A DNA stretch of 64,000 nucleotides from Chitinophagales bacterium (GCA_013298845.1 JAAFJN010000006.1:124001-188000); one strand, 5' to 3'; positions 43,392 through 52,816 are shown, numbered from the stretch's first letter. The notes: a model not told the origin generated them from the sequence alone. Translations and numbers: made by a program.

Positions 43392-45663
43392 TTATTTGTT
43401 CTTTAATTTGTTCGTCAGTAGCCTTAGGTAACTCAATCCTGATACATGTCTTGAAACCATCTGGTGGGTTTGATACAAAAATTTCGCCTTCATAAGATTC
43501 TATGATGTCCGATACAATTTTCAATCCTAAACCAGATCCAATAAGTTCTTCATTTTGAGAAGCATTTCGGCCTGCCGGAGTTGATGTCGTAAAAAAAGCA
43601 TTAAATATTTTATTTTTATGAATATCTTCGATTCCAGTCCCATTGTCACAAAATTCAAAAACTATTCTGCTGTTTTCTTCTTTTACTTGAATCAGAATTT
43701 TAGCACTTACCCTTGCCTTAATTGTTGCTTTATTGGCATTTGAATACAAGTTAAATAAAATAGAACTCCACTCAGAGGGGTGCATGGGACAAGTAAATAG
43801 GTCATATCCATGAAAAAAAGTTTCAATATTGACCTGGTTTTTATCCGCAGTTCTTTTTATAATGGCTAAAAAATCCCTAACTACTATCCTAATATCAATT
43901 GGTACTAACTCCCTTTTTAGATTATTCCGAATGGTTTCGTCAAAATATGCTGCATATGTTCTAAACTGTTCAAAATTTTGGCTTAGACCATTTATACTAT
44001 CTTTAAGTGTATCTGCATCTGCGTACTTAGAAAGCACTGCTATTTCTGATTGGAAAATAGGATTAAATTGCCTGATTTCGTGGACAAACTCGCCAATTGA
44101 TAAGCCGATACCTGCTAATACGCGTAGCATAGCAGTTTCGCCAAGTTCTCGGTTAAGAGTTTGTTTTATATTTTCTAGGGCTTGCTGTGCTTTTTCTTTT
44201 TGGGAACTAGTATTTTGTTTATCAGTATCCTCATTGGCATTGAAAAAATCTTCAATGGTTTCGAAGTCAGATTGCGTTTTATCTTCGCTTTTATGCTGTT
44301 CTCGTTTTGCTTTTTTCTCTAAAAAGCCTATTGAACTTTCAACAATGTTTCTGCAAGATTCAAAAGATTTTGCAAGAAAATCAACAAGTTCTTCAAACGC
44401 AGCGTTTTGTAACAAACCTTCGCGGCTTGATGTTTCTTCAAATAAACTCCCTTCAATATCAACTATCTCCACAAAGCCAAATAAATTTCTGTTTGACAGG
44501 GGGACTCGTCGAGAGTGAGAGGCCATGTTTACTTTTTCATCTAAGCCTAACCAATCATCACCTGCTTCCCCATATGGTGCAACCCTAAATCCATTTCTGT
44601 AAAGCCTAATTCCACTTGATGTCTTAGAGAAGTCATTAACTTTTTTTAATTCAGTAGAAGAAATCCCTATCCCATCATGTAGGTAGTATTCTGCTCTGTT
44701 ATATATGTAGTAATATGCTTTGAAGTGAACGTTTTTTACGTATTTAAATTTTTCCACTTCTTTTCTGTCTCGTCCAGCACTAATCTCCCTTAGGCTATCC
44801 AAAGAATCAATTTCCAAACTTTTGCTTTCAACGGAGCAGTAACCATCCCAATTATCATCTATATATCCTTGAAAAACCGCTAAGGATTTATCAAAAAACG
44901 ACTTGTCAATATCGTTAATGATTTCTATTTCAGCATTAATCTGTTTCCGGCAAACTACTGAAAACGAGTCCTCATCCTGTACCCCAAAAATAATTTTACT
45001 ATTTTTTAACCTATCTGATAAATAAGAAGGCTGTAGCAAATCTGAAACATATCTAAATACTCTCTGTATTTCTGCATATGTCCAGCCCTCTCTTATTGGT
45101 TCAATATTGAGGGTTGTACCATGAGGTTTTTCTTTTGGTACTTCTGATATTTCATTGGATATTAGATTGATATCCGTGTCAATATTGTAATCATTCCAGT
45201 TGATCACTACACGTAATGCCGTAGGAGAATCCGCTGTTTGAGTAGTTATGATCAACTTTTCGCCTAATCTCTGTGTGGCAAAACGACCAATACCCTTTCG
45301 GCCTGCTCTTTTTCGATTGAATTTTGGTGAAACGGGATTGTGTATTTTTGATGTTGATGAAAGCCGCATGAAGCCATTTTTAATGGCGTTTCTATCCATT
45401 CCGTGTCCGTTATCCTCAATTGTAAGGGATCCTCCGGCAAGATCAGTATTTTTGAATGTTAGTACGACCTCCGTAGCATCTGCATCATAAGCATTTTTAA
45501 CCAACTCTGCAACAGCCGTTTCTTGTCGCCCGACCAATTCTCTACCCAGCCGGTCAATAATGCCAGCATCAACTGAGAATTTGACCGTGTCTTTGTCAAT
45601 TTCTTCAAGTTGTTGGTCAAGAGCCTTAAGTTGTTTAATAAGTTCTTCTCTATTGGTTTCCAT
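43369..45663 (-). CDS. Dual GHKL ATPase with histidine-kinase-like C-terminus
   Basis: 764 aa, cytoplasmic, no membrane helix. The first ATPase (about 30-170) is HSP90/MORC-like: AVAELVKNAYDADA (N-box), IEDNGHGMD and GRKGIGRFATQRLG. A middle region (200-440) resembles the transducer part of such proteins. A charged coiled-coil region (440-505) leads to an H-box candidate LSIGEFVHEIRQFN (H528). A second ATPase follows (about 590-745) with the full histidine-kinase set: NLYSNANKA (N-box), DNGTGI (G1), FNAFFTTS (F) and GSGLGLKIV (G2). So one chain carries two nucleotide-binding GHKL units. A receiver gene follows with a 23-bp overlap and a PP-loop enzyme gene precedes by 12 bp. Probably a switch that senses a target through the first module and signals through phosphotransfer. 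Confidence 0.85.
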   Translation of the reverse strand: METNREELIKQLKALDQQLEEIDKDTVKFSVDAGIIDRLGRELVGRQETAVAELVKNAYDADATEVVLTFKNTDLAGGSLTIEDNGHGMDRNAIKNGFMRLSSTSKIHNPVSPKFNRKRAGRKGIGRFATQRLGEKLIITTQTADSPTALRVVINWNDYNIDTDINLISNEISEVPKEKPHGTTLNIEPIREGWTYAEIQRVFRYVSDLLQPSYLSDRLKNSKIIFGVQDEDSFSVVCRKQINAEIEIINDIDKSFFDKSLAVFQGYIDDNWDGYCSVESKSLEIDSLDSLREISAGRDRKEVEKFKYVKNVHFKAYYYIYNRAEYYLHDGIGISSTELKKVNDFSKTSSGIRLYRNGFRVAPYGEAGDDWLGLDEKVNMASHSRRVPLSNRNLFGFVEIVDIEGSLFEETSSREGLLQNAAFEELVDFLAKSFESCRNIVESSIGFLEKKAKREQHKSEDKTQSDFETIEDFFNANEDTDKQNTSSQKEKAQQALENIKQTLNRELGETAMLRVLAGIGLSIGEFVHEIRQFNPIFQSEIAVLSKYADADTLKDSINGLSQNFEQFRTYAAYFDETIRNNLKRELVPIDIRIVVRDFLAIIKRTADKNQVNIETFFHGYDLFTCPMHPSEWSSILFNLYSNANKATIKARVSAKILIQVKEENSRIVFEFCDNGTGIEDIHKNKIFNAFFTTSTPAGRNASQNEELIGSGLGLKIVSDIIESYEGEIFVSNPPDGFKTCIRIELPKATDEQIKEQINDDLFSA

Positions 45664-45675
45664 TGTTATAGGTAG

Positions 45676-46779
45676 TTATATGAAACAAGCAGCACAGCCA
45701 ATCTCCTCTGCATCATCCAAAATATCGGTTAAGAAAGGAGATGCAGTGCGTTGTTTACCGCTCGCTTTTTTCAAATGTTCCAATTTTATTTGTGCAATTC
45801 TTTCGGGTTTAATTAGATCTTCAAGGCTCTCATTTTGCCCCCATGTGTAACCTTCTTTTTCATATTCCATTGCTTTGTAAAACATTTCGGGGTGTTGTTC
45901 GTACAGCCAGACCCATTCAATACGTTGTTGAAAAAAACAAAAGTAGCAGCCTGAACGGGAACGAGCGTATTGGCCTTTTTGATTGTTTACTTCAAAGTCT
46001 ATTAGTTTATAATATGCGGGCACACCGACACCGCTTTCCTCTAATATCCGGAAAATATCTTTTCTAACGAGTACTTCATCGTTTTCAACCAATGGGAAAT
46101 ACTGTTCATGCGCTAATGGATAGTTGGTGCCTTTTAAAAATGCAAATACTAGTCGATTAAAATCTTTTACATTGGAGTCAAGCAACAAATGTAGTTTTTG
46201 TTCCATTGTAAAAGAACGCTCAAGGGGTGACATCAGCAATTCCTCAAAACGTTGCGATTTTTTTTCAAGGTCAATGCTGACATATAAATCCATCAATCGT
46301 TCAATATTGGCAATATTCAATACTTTACGAATAACGTCCTCACTCCAGATGTTTTTACGAAATGGAAAAATAGACTGAATATTCGACTTTTTAGAAATGT
46401 AACCCTCTCTATTCTCATCACCTCTAATCCCAACGTAAGACACGACCGGATCTGTCCCAACGTATTGTTCAAAAGGTTCTAATTTGAGTTTTTGAGTACA
46501 CCATCGAATAATTGAAGATGGCAGATACCCCCCTTTCAATTTTAAGTGAAAATCAAATGAATTTTCATCAGGGTGCTGAACCGCTTTCAACTCCTTTATT
46601 TTTTTTCCTAAATAGACTTCTAAGTTGTCAATTAAACGATAGGTCTCATCTAGTTCTTTTCCGGTATCACAGGTATAATAGTCAATATCCAAGGTTGGAT
46701 ACCGCTGTTTCATATATATCGCTAAGGCCGCAGAATCTTTACCCCCGGAGATACCGAGTACGTGACGTATCTGGCTCAT
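45676..46779 (-). CDS. PAPS-reductase-fold PP-loop enzyme (DndC/BrxP-like)
   Basis: 367 aa. The ATP-pyrophosphatase PP-loop SGGKDSAALA (about 11-20) is followed by CDTGKELDETY, RWCTQKLKLEPFEQY (C94) and VGIRGDENREGY, hallmarks of the PAPS reductase superfamily. A cysteine pair in SRSGCYFCFFQQR (C278, C281) resembles that of DndC, and a second pair closes the protein (GCAAC, C362/C365); an iron-sulfur cluster or sulfur relay is plausible. DndC adenylates DNA for phosphorothioation, and BREX type 4 carries a PAPS-reductase-like BrxP. This gene overlaps the ATPase gene by 4 bp (ATGA). Sulfate assimilation is unlikely given this context and the lack of other cys genes. Confidence 0.85.
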   Translation of the reverse strand: MSQIRHVLGISGGKDSAALAIYMKQRYPTLDIDYYTCDTGKELDETYRLIDNLEVYLGKKIKELKAVQHPDENSFDFHLKLKGGYLPSSIIRWCTQKLKLEPFEQYVGTDPVVSYVGIRGDENREGYISKKSNIQSIFPFRKNIWSEDVIRKVLNIANIERLMDLYVSIDLEKKSQRFEELLMSPLERSFTMEQKLHLLLDSNVKDFNRLVFAFLKGTNYPLAHEQYFPLVENDEVLVRKDIFRILEESGVGVPAYYKLIDFEVNNQKGQYARSRSGCYFCFFQQRIEWVWLYEQHPEMFYKAMEYEKEGYTWGQNESLEDLIKPERIAQIKLEHLKKASGKQRTASPFLTDILDDAEEIGCAACFI

Positions 46780-49700
46780 GTATTTTGTTTTTTCATCAAA
46801 TCTTGCAGTGTTTGTATTAACGCTGCAATGTTGATCGTTTTATCTGCACTTAATTGCGCTTTCAAATGCGCCTGCAAGGTATTTATTTCTGTTTGTTTTT
46901 TCTTAGGTAGTCGCACTATTTTTTTTTGAATATCGTCAAAACTGGCAATTTCTAATTGAAAAACACTTTCGGTTTCTTCGTTGATGTCCGTTTGGCTAAT
47001 GTTAGTCAGGCTATCTAAGTCAGAAATTATCGTTTTGAACTTATCGTAAAGTAGCACTTCTTCCTCATCCCGGAGGCTTTCGATGTTTTTCCCAATCAAG
47101 GACTGGGCCAAGGATGCTAACCAAGCCTTACGGTCATCCAATTCAGAATACAAGCGTTGCACAAATGTTTTTTGATGAGGAAGTAGCAAATGTTTTTTCA
47201 GATCTTTATAACGCTCTCTGAATAGTACTTGATACTCCGTAAACGGCATACTTTCGTAAATTACTTCTGCCTGAATGAATGCTTCGTAACGGTTAAGTAA
47301 TTCGTCAAAACTGGTGCGTATTTCCCGAATGGCATCTTGAAGTTTTGCTGCGTATTGTTCTAAATGCTCGCGTTTACTTTGCAAATGCTTACTCGAATAC
47401 CCCAGTGCAAGCGGAAAATCTTCAAAAAATGTTTTTTCCGGGTCAGTTGAATTAGCAATAGCACCGCGAACTGCCAATGCCTCCTTGCTTAGACGTTTAG
47501 TGTTTTTTGCGTATTCAGGCAGCCCTTTAAAGAATATCAAAAATGGCTTTATGGTTTCAATAAACGTTTGCTGCGTAGGTTGGGTTGTTTCTTGCTGATT
47601 CAGGAATAAGCGATAACTATTGAAGATATCTAACCGAATACCTTCTAAATCAAAGGCTTTTACTTCATAATCTTGCGGGTACTTATTGACTAGTTCTAGT
47701 ATTTCATCATTAATATTAGGAATAAAAACGCCCTTTTGAAAGAGCGCAAAATCGTATCTTTTGATGTAAAGAAATGTTGGTAGCCAAAATTCAATAAGTC
47801 CCTGTTTAATTTTAAAAGGTCGTTTTGAGATGATTTCCGTTAACTCAGACACTCTGCGACGATTCTTCCGCGTACTATGCAAGAAAGTATTCGATTCTTT
47901 CCAGAGTGCTGTAAAAGTTGAGTTGTCTGTAATTTCTATCGGGTGCGCGGGGTTCTTAGAATCCGGCCAGAGGCCATTTTCACGCAATAAGGTAATAAAA
48001 ATTGTTTTTTCGGGCGGAAACCGATCTTTATCAAGCCCCATATTTTCAAGGCCCCAATTTGCGGTGAGCGCCTTCAGGAAATTGCGTTTAGCCGTATAAA
48101 TTGGTGCAGGTAGTTTATGCCGATTGACCAACTCATTTTTATAATGAGGTGCTTTATCATAAATTGATTCACAAATTTCACTTAATTTAGCATTGAAAGT
48201 TCGTTTGTCATTAATTTGAATTTGTTGGCCTTCATATACCCAACAGATCTCGTTAGCACTATTACTGTACAAGTTGTTAAGTATATAATGGTTTAGTAAT
48301 GATTGCTGATGGGTTAAAATACCATCAAACTCTTTAAGTGCTACTTTGTCCCGTTGATTGACATCTCGGAGTGCTTTTTTAGTACGTTCTATTTCAAAAA
48401 GTAATTCTTTGATAGCCTTTGAATTGAGGTAAAAACCATATAGCACGGCTTCTTGTTGTGCCGATGAAGTTTTTACGATGTCCTTTATGCTAAGTTTATC
48501 GTTAAAAACCAAGTTGATAAAACCGTCTATTTCACCTTGAGGTAATAGTTTTTCAAGCGGGTAATTCGAGATTTTAAACTCAAATAGCCTTGGAGTACCA
48601 GTTTTGTAATAGTATGATTTAGCGAAAATAGGCTCTAATGCGTAGTTTTTTTCCACCAAAGTAGCAATATCGGTAATTTCTACCTGCTTTCCGGCGGCCT
48701 CTAGGGTCGAATAAATGTCAACGTCAGTACCTTCAAAGAGGATAAAACGCTTATTATGTCGTTGATAGAATATAGTTTGATTTTTTTCTAGTTCCTCAAT
48801 GATGTTTTCTGCATCATCGATACCTAAAGATACTTGCGCATACTTTATCCAGAATATTTTATCTAAATTACTCCCGTGCTGAGCAAAAAGTTGAAGCAGC
48901 CCAATTGATTTTATGATTTTCTTGGCATTATCAACCTCCTTTTCCCAGTTGTTTTCAGATTTATCTAAAGCGTTTTTAATGCTTGACCAGATGGCTTTGT
49001 CAGGATTGGCCTGGCTAGTCAAATAAGAATAAAAGTTGAAGATCAGGTAATCATACACATTACTAAGGTTATAAAACGGGTTACTCCGCTTACGATAACC
49101 GTGTAAACCGGTGTAATCAGGATTTTCTAAAAAAGAAAATAGCGAACGTTCATTTTGACCATAGCGTTGTAGGGCCAGTGTAATAACGTTGGCTGAAAAC
49201 AAATCCAGCGGAAAAAGTTTCAATCCTTGTTCTGCTCGAATTTCGGAAAAAAAAATAAATGCTTTTGCTCCTGTATGCAGTTGAAGCATTTGTTGCACTG
49301 CTTTTTTGTCTGGTTTTCCTAAATCTAACTGCTCCATTCGCTCAGCCGCTAGAAATAGTAATTGTTCTACCGTTTCATTGAAGGCAATATCGCGGAAGCG
49401 GCCCTTGACTTTTCGCCATTCTTCACGTTGCATCGCACTTAATTGAGAAGAATATGCTTCAAAACTTTGATGTACAGTTGTTAGTAAGACGATGTTATGG
49501 TTAGGGTTATTGCAGAATTCAGCCAATTGCTGAATAAAGTAGATTTCTTCTTCTGGGTTGTTTTTGGCTGCATATTCCAAAAATTTGCCAAACTCATCTA
49601 AAAGTAAAAATAAAACTTTGTCTCCCTTACCTAAGTTATGGTAACGCTGGTAAACCTCGGCTAGAATGTCTTGCGTTGTTGCATTTTCTTCAAGGTTAAG

Positions 49701-50006
49701 TTGTTGCTGTAAATAAGATTTTAAGGACTTGTACTCGCCTACGCATGAAATAAAATCAATTTTAGAGTCCTTTTCAAAAGGAAACTGAAAATAATGTTTT
49801 TGGCCACGGATACTTTGTTCAAAAGCCCAAAGGAAAGCGGATTTCCCTGTCCCAAATGAACCAATTAAGTTAAATGATCTGCCCCCTTGCTGCAAACTAT
49901 CCCAAATTATCTGCGCGACTTGTGTCGCGTTGTGAGTCGGGATATACGTCATTTCCCTGTTTTTATCCCGGATAATGTGTACGGATGGCGAGTATTTAGT
50001 TAGCAT
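46776..50006 (-). CDS. Large P-loop ATPase of the six-gene operon
   Basis: 1076-aa cytoplasmic ATPase. Walker A GSFGTGKSAF (about 49-58) and Walker B VLFLLLDEFGKFLEY (D137, E138) are followed by a sensor-like ...NIVLLTTVHQSFEAY. The long remainder is helical and charged, with a coiled coil (about 540-570 and 870-950). Size, position after DUF4007 and neighbouring PP-loop enzyme recall the BrxC/PglY-type ATPases of BREX, but I cannot prove homology. The start at 50006 overlaps the DUF4007 stop by 11 bp. Confidence 0.85.
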   Translation of the reverse strand: MLTKYSPSVHIIRDKNREMTYIPTHNATQVAQIIWDSLQQGGRSFNLIGSFGTGKSAFLWAFEQSIRGQKHYFQFPFEKDSKIDFISCVGEYKSLKSYLQQQLNLEENATTQDILAEVYQRYHNLGKGDKVLFLLLDEFGKFLEYAAKNNPEEEIYFIQQLAEFCNNPNHNIVLLTTVHQSFEAYSSQLSAMQREEWRKVKGRFRDIAFNETVEQLLFLAAERMEQLDLGKPDKKAVQQMLQLHTGAKAFIFFSEIRAEQGLKLFPLDLFSANVITLALQRYGQNERSLFSFLENPDYTGLHGYRKRSNPFYNLSNVYDYLIFNFYSYLTSQANPDKAIWSSIKNALDKSENNWEKEVDNAKKIIKSIGLLQLFAQHGSNLDKIFWIKYAQVSLGIDDAENIIEELEKNQTIFYQRHNKRFILFEGTDVDIYSTLEAAGKQVEITDIATLVEKNYALEPIFAKSYYYKTGTPRLFEFKISNYPLEKLLPQGEIDGFINLVFNDKLSIKDIVKTSSAQQEAVLYGFYLNSKAIKELLFEIERTKKALRDVNQRDKVALKEFDGILTHQQSLLNHYILNNLYSNSANEICWVYEGQQIQINDKRTFNAKLSEICESIYDKAPHYKNELVNRHKLPAPIYTAKRNFLKALTANWGLENMGLDKDRFPPEKTIFITLLRENGLWPDSKNPAHPIEITDNSTFTALWKESNTFLHSTRKNRRRVSELTEIISKRPFKIKQGLIEFWLPTFLYIKRYDFALFQKGVFIPNINDEILELVNKYPQDYEVKAFDLEGIRLDIFNSYRLFLNQQETTQPTQQTFIETIKPFLIFFKGLPEYAKNTKRLSKEALAVRGAIANSTDPEKTFFEDFPLALGYSSKHLQSKREHLEQYAAKLQDAIREIRTSFDELLNRYEAFIQAEVIYESMPFTEYQVLFRERYKDLKKHLLLPHQKTFVQRLYSELDDRKAWLASLAQSLIGKNIESLRDEEEVLLYDKFKTIISDLDSLTNISQTDINEETESVFQLEIASFDDIQKKIVRLPKKKQTEINTLQAHLKAQLSADKTINIAALIQTLQDLMKKQNT

Positions 50007-50865
50007 GATAATGTTCTTTTAAAAAGGAATAAGGATTGGGTTTGTTTCCCTTAAATTGAAGTTCCCGGATACCTGCATCATCCTTGAATACAATTAGATC
50101 AGCGTATTTCTCTGCAATCGCTTCCATTTTTGAGTACATACCAGCCTCATTAATTGCAAAGATGGATCCAGGGCTATCCCAATCGGAGAGCAAGGTTTGG
50201 AAGTTAATGGATATTCCATACTGCTCATTTTCTGATAGTGCGAATAGTATAACTTCGTTCGGCAAATTTCTACGCTCATTTGGTTCTATTGTAAATAGCG
50301 TTTTGCCTAATGGCCTTACAAGCCGAAGTTCAGTCAGAATTCCCCCAATGATGTCTTCTTTGTCTTTTGCTTCGGGGTCGCCTACATACATTCTGATAAA
50401 AACAACAAAGTCTGAATCTATTGTGTTCTGCTTATTTGTAGTTTCCGAAAATAAGTCAAATTTGAATTTGGCAAAATTCCAAAACTGCTCTTTGGTGAAT
50501 TCTATTTTTTCTTTACGGAATTCGTTAAAAAGCACATTATATAAGGTCGCATGATTTTTTTTTACCAATTTATAATGAAGCAACCAAAGACTTGCATCAT
50601 CCTCAAGATAAGGATCAAACCCATCATCTGCGAATAAATGATGTGCAAATTCGGTCAGATTATCGCTACTATCTAACAAGTCAAAGGCGCGCATCCAGTA
50701 GCGTACAGATCCGACCATATTTTTCCCTATACCAAGATGCACTACCGCATCTTCCGCACTAAAAGATTTTCCACTTTTAACGTAATCATAGCCTTTTTTA
50801 AGCCATAAATGCCTACACTGAAAGGTTTCGTGACCAGAAAATACGGGTTTTATCGCAGTTGCCAT
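49996..50865 (-). CDS. DUF4007 family protein, first gene of operon
   Basis: 289 aa with the DUF4007 signature at the N-terminus: PVFSGHETFQCRHLWLKKGYDYV, FSAEDAVVHLGIGKNMVGSVRYWMRAFDLL, suggestive of a winged-helix DNA-binding head. DUF4007 genes are repeatedly found beside PAPS-reductase-fold genes in DNA sulfur-modification and BREX-like loci; function unproven. The ATG at 50865 (MATAIKPVFSG) is used; upstream frame is low-similarity. Divergent from the RNA ligase gene across 193 bp, where the operon's promoter should lie: on the minus strand, TACCTTTA (a one-base departure from TAnnTTTG) is visible near 50894-50901. Confidence 0.87.
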   Translation of the reverse strand: MATAIKPVFSGHETFQCRHLWLKKGYDYVKSGKSFSAEDAVVHLGIGKNMVGSVRYWMRAFDLLDSSDNLTEFAHHLFADDGFDPYLEDDASLWLLHYKLVKKNHATLYNVLFNEFRKEKIEFTKEQFWNFAKFKFDLFSETTNKQNTIDSDFVVFIRMYVGDPEAKDKEDIIGGILTELRLVRPLGKTLFTIEPNERRNLPNEVILFALSENEQYGISINFQTLLSDWDSPGSIFAINEAGMYSKMEAIAEKYADLIVFKDDAGIRELQFKGNKPNPYSFLKEHYHAN

Positions 50866-51058
50866 GAGTATTGAAATGATTTTGAAAATGGAGGTAAAGG
50901 TAGTATTTATTGGGCGCACGTAGCGAATTATTTAACACTTTTTGAATCAAAATGTTTGTTTTTTTTGCCGCGATGACGCATTCTGCCATTATTTGTTTGC
51001 CCACCACCCGGGAACCTCAACACCCGGTCTGCTTGTTCAACCGTCAAACACCCGCACC

Positions 51059-51733
51059 ATGTCGGAACTTATTTCAGAAAAATACCCACGCACGTATCAT
51101 TTTCCCTTTTCGGAAGGGGCCATTAACGATGACCGTATTCAGGAGCATTGGCAACAGTTGCTCAGCGGCGAGGTGGTTTTGAGCGAAAAATTAGACGGTG
51201 AAAATACCTGCATCAAATCGGATGGGGTGTACGCGCGTTCGCACGGGGCCGTCAACCGCAACCCGTGGGCGCGGCCCATTTGGGAAATTTGGGAGCGGGT
51301 GGGGCGTTCATTGGGGGAGGTACACGTGTTTGGCGAAAATTTGTACGCCATTCACAGCATCAAATACGCGCGGTTGACCCATTACTTTTTTGTTTTTGGG
51401 GTGCGGATCGGTACCCAATGGCTGTCGTGGGATGAAACGGTGGAATACGCGCAATTGCTCGATTTGCCGGTGGTGCCCGTGCTTGCCCGTGGGCAATTGG
51501 ACGCGGCAACCTTGCGGCAACTGATTCTGGCACAGCAATCCGGCGGCAGCCACTTTGGCGGTACCAGCGAAGGGGTGGTTTGCCGAACGGCCGGTGCTTT
51601 TCACAACGATGATTTCCCCCGCGTGGTGTTAAAATTTGTCCGAAAAAACCACGTACAAACCGATGAACACTGGACTAGAAACTGGAAAAAAGCCCAACTT
51701 TATGACCCTAATGGAACTTATTACCCCTATTAG
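51059..51733 (+). CDS. ATP-dependent RNA ligase (Rnl2-like)
   Basis: 224-aa nucleotidyltransferase joining RNA 5'-phosphate and 3'-OH ends. Motif I SEKLDGENT with the AMP-accepting lysine (K44), motif III-like HVFGENLYAIHSI, motif IV GTSEGVVCR and motif V RVVLKFVRK are all seen. The ATG at 51059 places motif I at the usual distance. The next gene, an HD-Pnk end-healing enzyme, starts inside this gene, so healing and sealing activities are produced together. Substrates are probably tRNA or other RNAs cut by ribotoxins (inference). Confidence 0.88.
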   Translation: MSELISEKYPRTYHFPFSEGAINDDRIQEHWQQLLSGEVVLSEKLDGENTCIKSDGVYARSHGAVNRNPWARPIWEIWERVGRSLGEVHVFGENLYAIHSIKYARLTHYFFVFGVRIGTQWLSWDETVEYAQLLDLPVVPVLARGQLDAATLRQLILAQQSGGSHFGGTSEGVVCRTAGAFHNDDFPRVVLKFVRKNHVQTDEHWTRNWKKAQLYDPNGTYYPY

Positions 51734-52793
51734 CCCCAATTGGAACGCTTTGCTGCAACACGATTGGGCACGGGCGATGCAGGCGTGCCCGCAGGAACCC
51801 GAATACCACGCCGAGGGCGACGTGTGGACCCATACCTGCATGGTGATGGATACTTTGCGCACTTTCCCGGAGTACCAGGCGTTGCCGCCCGCGGAGCAAC
51901 ATGTGTTGTTGTTGGCGGCACTCCTGCACGATGTGGCCAAACCCCAGTGTACCGTTATCGAAAACGGGCGTATTTCGTCGCCGCGCCACGCCAAAGTGGG
52001 CGAAAAAGAGGCCCGAACAATCCTTTGGGGACTTGATTTTGCCACCCGGGAGCAGGTGTGCGCGTTGGTGCGGTTGCACGGTTTGCCGTTGTGGGGTTTT
52101 GAAAAAAGCAATCCCGTGCGCAGCGCGATTTTGGCCAGTTGGCGGGTGCGCAACGAACTCACGTATCTTTTGGCGAAAGCCGATGTGTTGGGCCGCATTT
52201 GTGATACGCAGGCGGAGTTGTTGTACCGCTTGGAGATGTACCGCGAATTGTGCCTAGAAAACAACTGTTTTTACGCACCACACGTGCATTTTGACGCGCA
52301 CAGCCGGTTCCGGTACTATTGGTCCGACGAGACCTGGCCCGTTCAGATTTTTGACGATACGGCGTTCGAGATAGTAGTTTTGTGTGGCATTGCCGGAAGT
52401 GGTAAGGATACTTTTTACCAAAAACAGTACGCGCATTGGCCCGTAGTGAGTTTGGACCAAATTCGCAAAGAGCACAAAATTAAACCCGATGACCGCAGCG
52501 GACAGGGCAAAGTGGCGCAAATAGCCTACGAACGCGCCCGGGAATTTTGCCGAAAAAGACAATCCTTCGTGTGGAACAGCACCAACCTCACCGCCGAATT
52601 ACGCGCCCGGCTAATCCAAACTTTGCGGGTGTACAATCCGCGTTTTACCATTGTTTTTATCGAAACTTCGCAAAAAAACATTTACGAACGCCGCCGAAAC
52701 GACATTAACATCCAAGTATTGACCCGAATGGTGCAGCAGGTGGATATCCCGCTTACGGGAGAAGCCCACGAAGTCCGGTCAGAAATGACGTAA
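51702..52793 (+). CDS. HD-Pnk: HD phosphohydrolase / polynucleotide kinase
   Basis: 363-aa bifunctional RNA/DNA end-healing enzyme. The N-terminal HD domain (about 30-175): WTHTCMVMD (H44), LLHDVAKPQ (H76, D77), RHAKVGEKEA (H96) and ADVLGR; it should open 2',3'-cyclic phosphates and remove 3' phosphates. The C-terminal P-loop kinase (about 220-355): VVLCGIAGSGKDTF, VSLDQIRKE and VWNSTNLT, phosphorylating 5'-OH ends. The architecture matches the HD-Pnk family characterised from Runella slithyformis, also a Bacteroidota. The start could be 51702 or 51711; both lie inside the ligase gene. Confidence 0.88.
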   Translation: MTLMELITPISPNWNALLQHDWARAMQACPQEPEYHAEGDVWTHTCMVMDTLRTFPEYQALPPAEQHVLLLAALLHDVAKPQCTVIENGRISSPRHAKVGEKEARTILWGLDFATREQVCALVRLHGLPLWGFEKSNPVRSAILASWRVRNELTYLLAKADVLGRICDTQAELLYRLEMYRELCLENNCFYAPHVHFDAHSRFRYYWSDETWPVQIFDDTAFEIVVLCGIAGSGKDTFYQKQYAHWPVVSLDQIRKEHKIKPDDRSGQGKVAQIAYERAREFCRKRQSFVWNSTNLTAELRARLIQTLRVYNPRFTIVFIETSQKNIYERRRNDINIQVLTRMVQQVDIPLTGEAHEVRSEMT

Positions 52794-52801
52794 CAAACCC
52801 G

Positions 52802-52809
52802 TACCTTTG
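52802..52809 (+). promoter_or_regulatory. -7 element of gldH
   Basis: TACCTTTG matches TAnnTTTG and ends 7 nt before the gldH ATG, another predicted very short leader. Confidence 0.45.
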
Positions 52810-52816
52810 CCCCCCT

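Noticed and set aside
41468-50865. Calling the island a BREX type 4 or Dnd system
   Set aside because: Only the PAPS-reductase fold, DUF4007 and a large ATPase fit; PglZ, BrxL, DndB, DndD and DndE are absent, and the GHKL/receiver pair is foreign to both.
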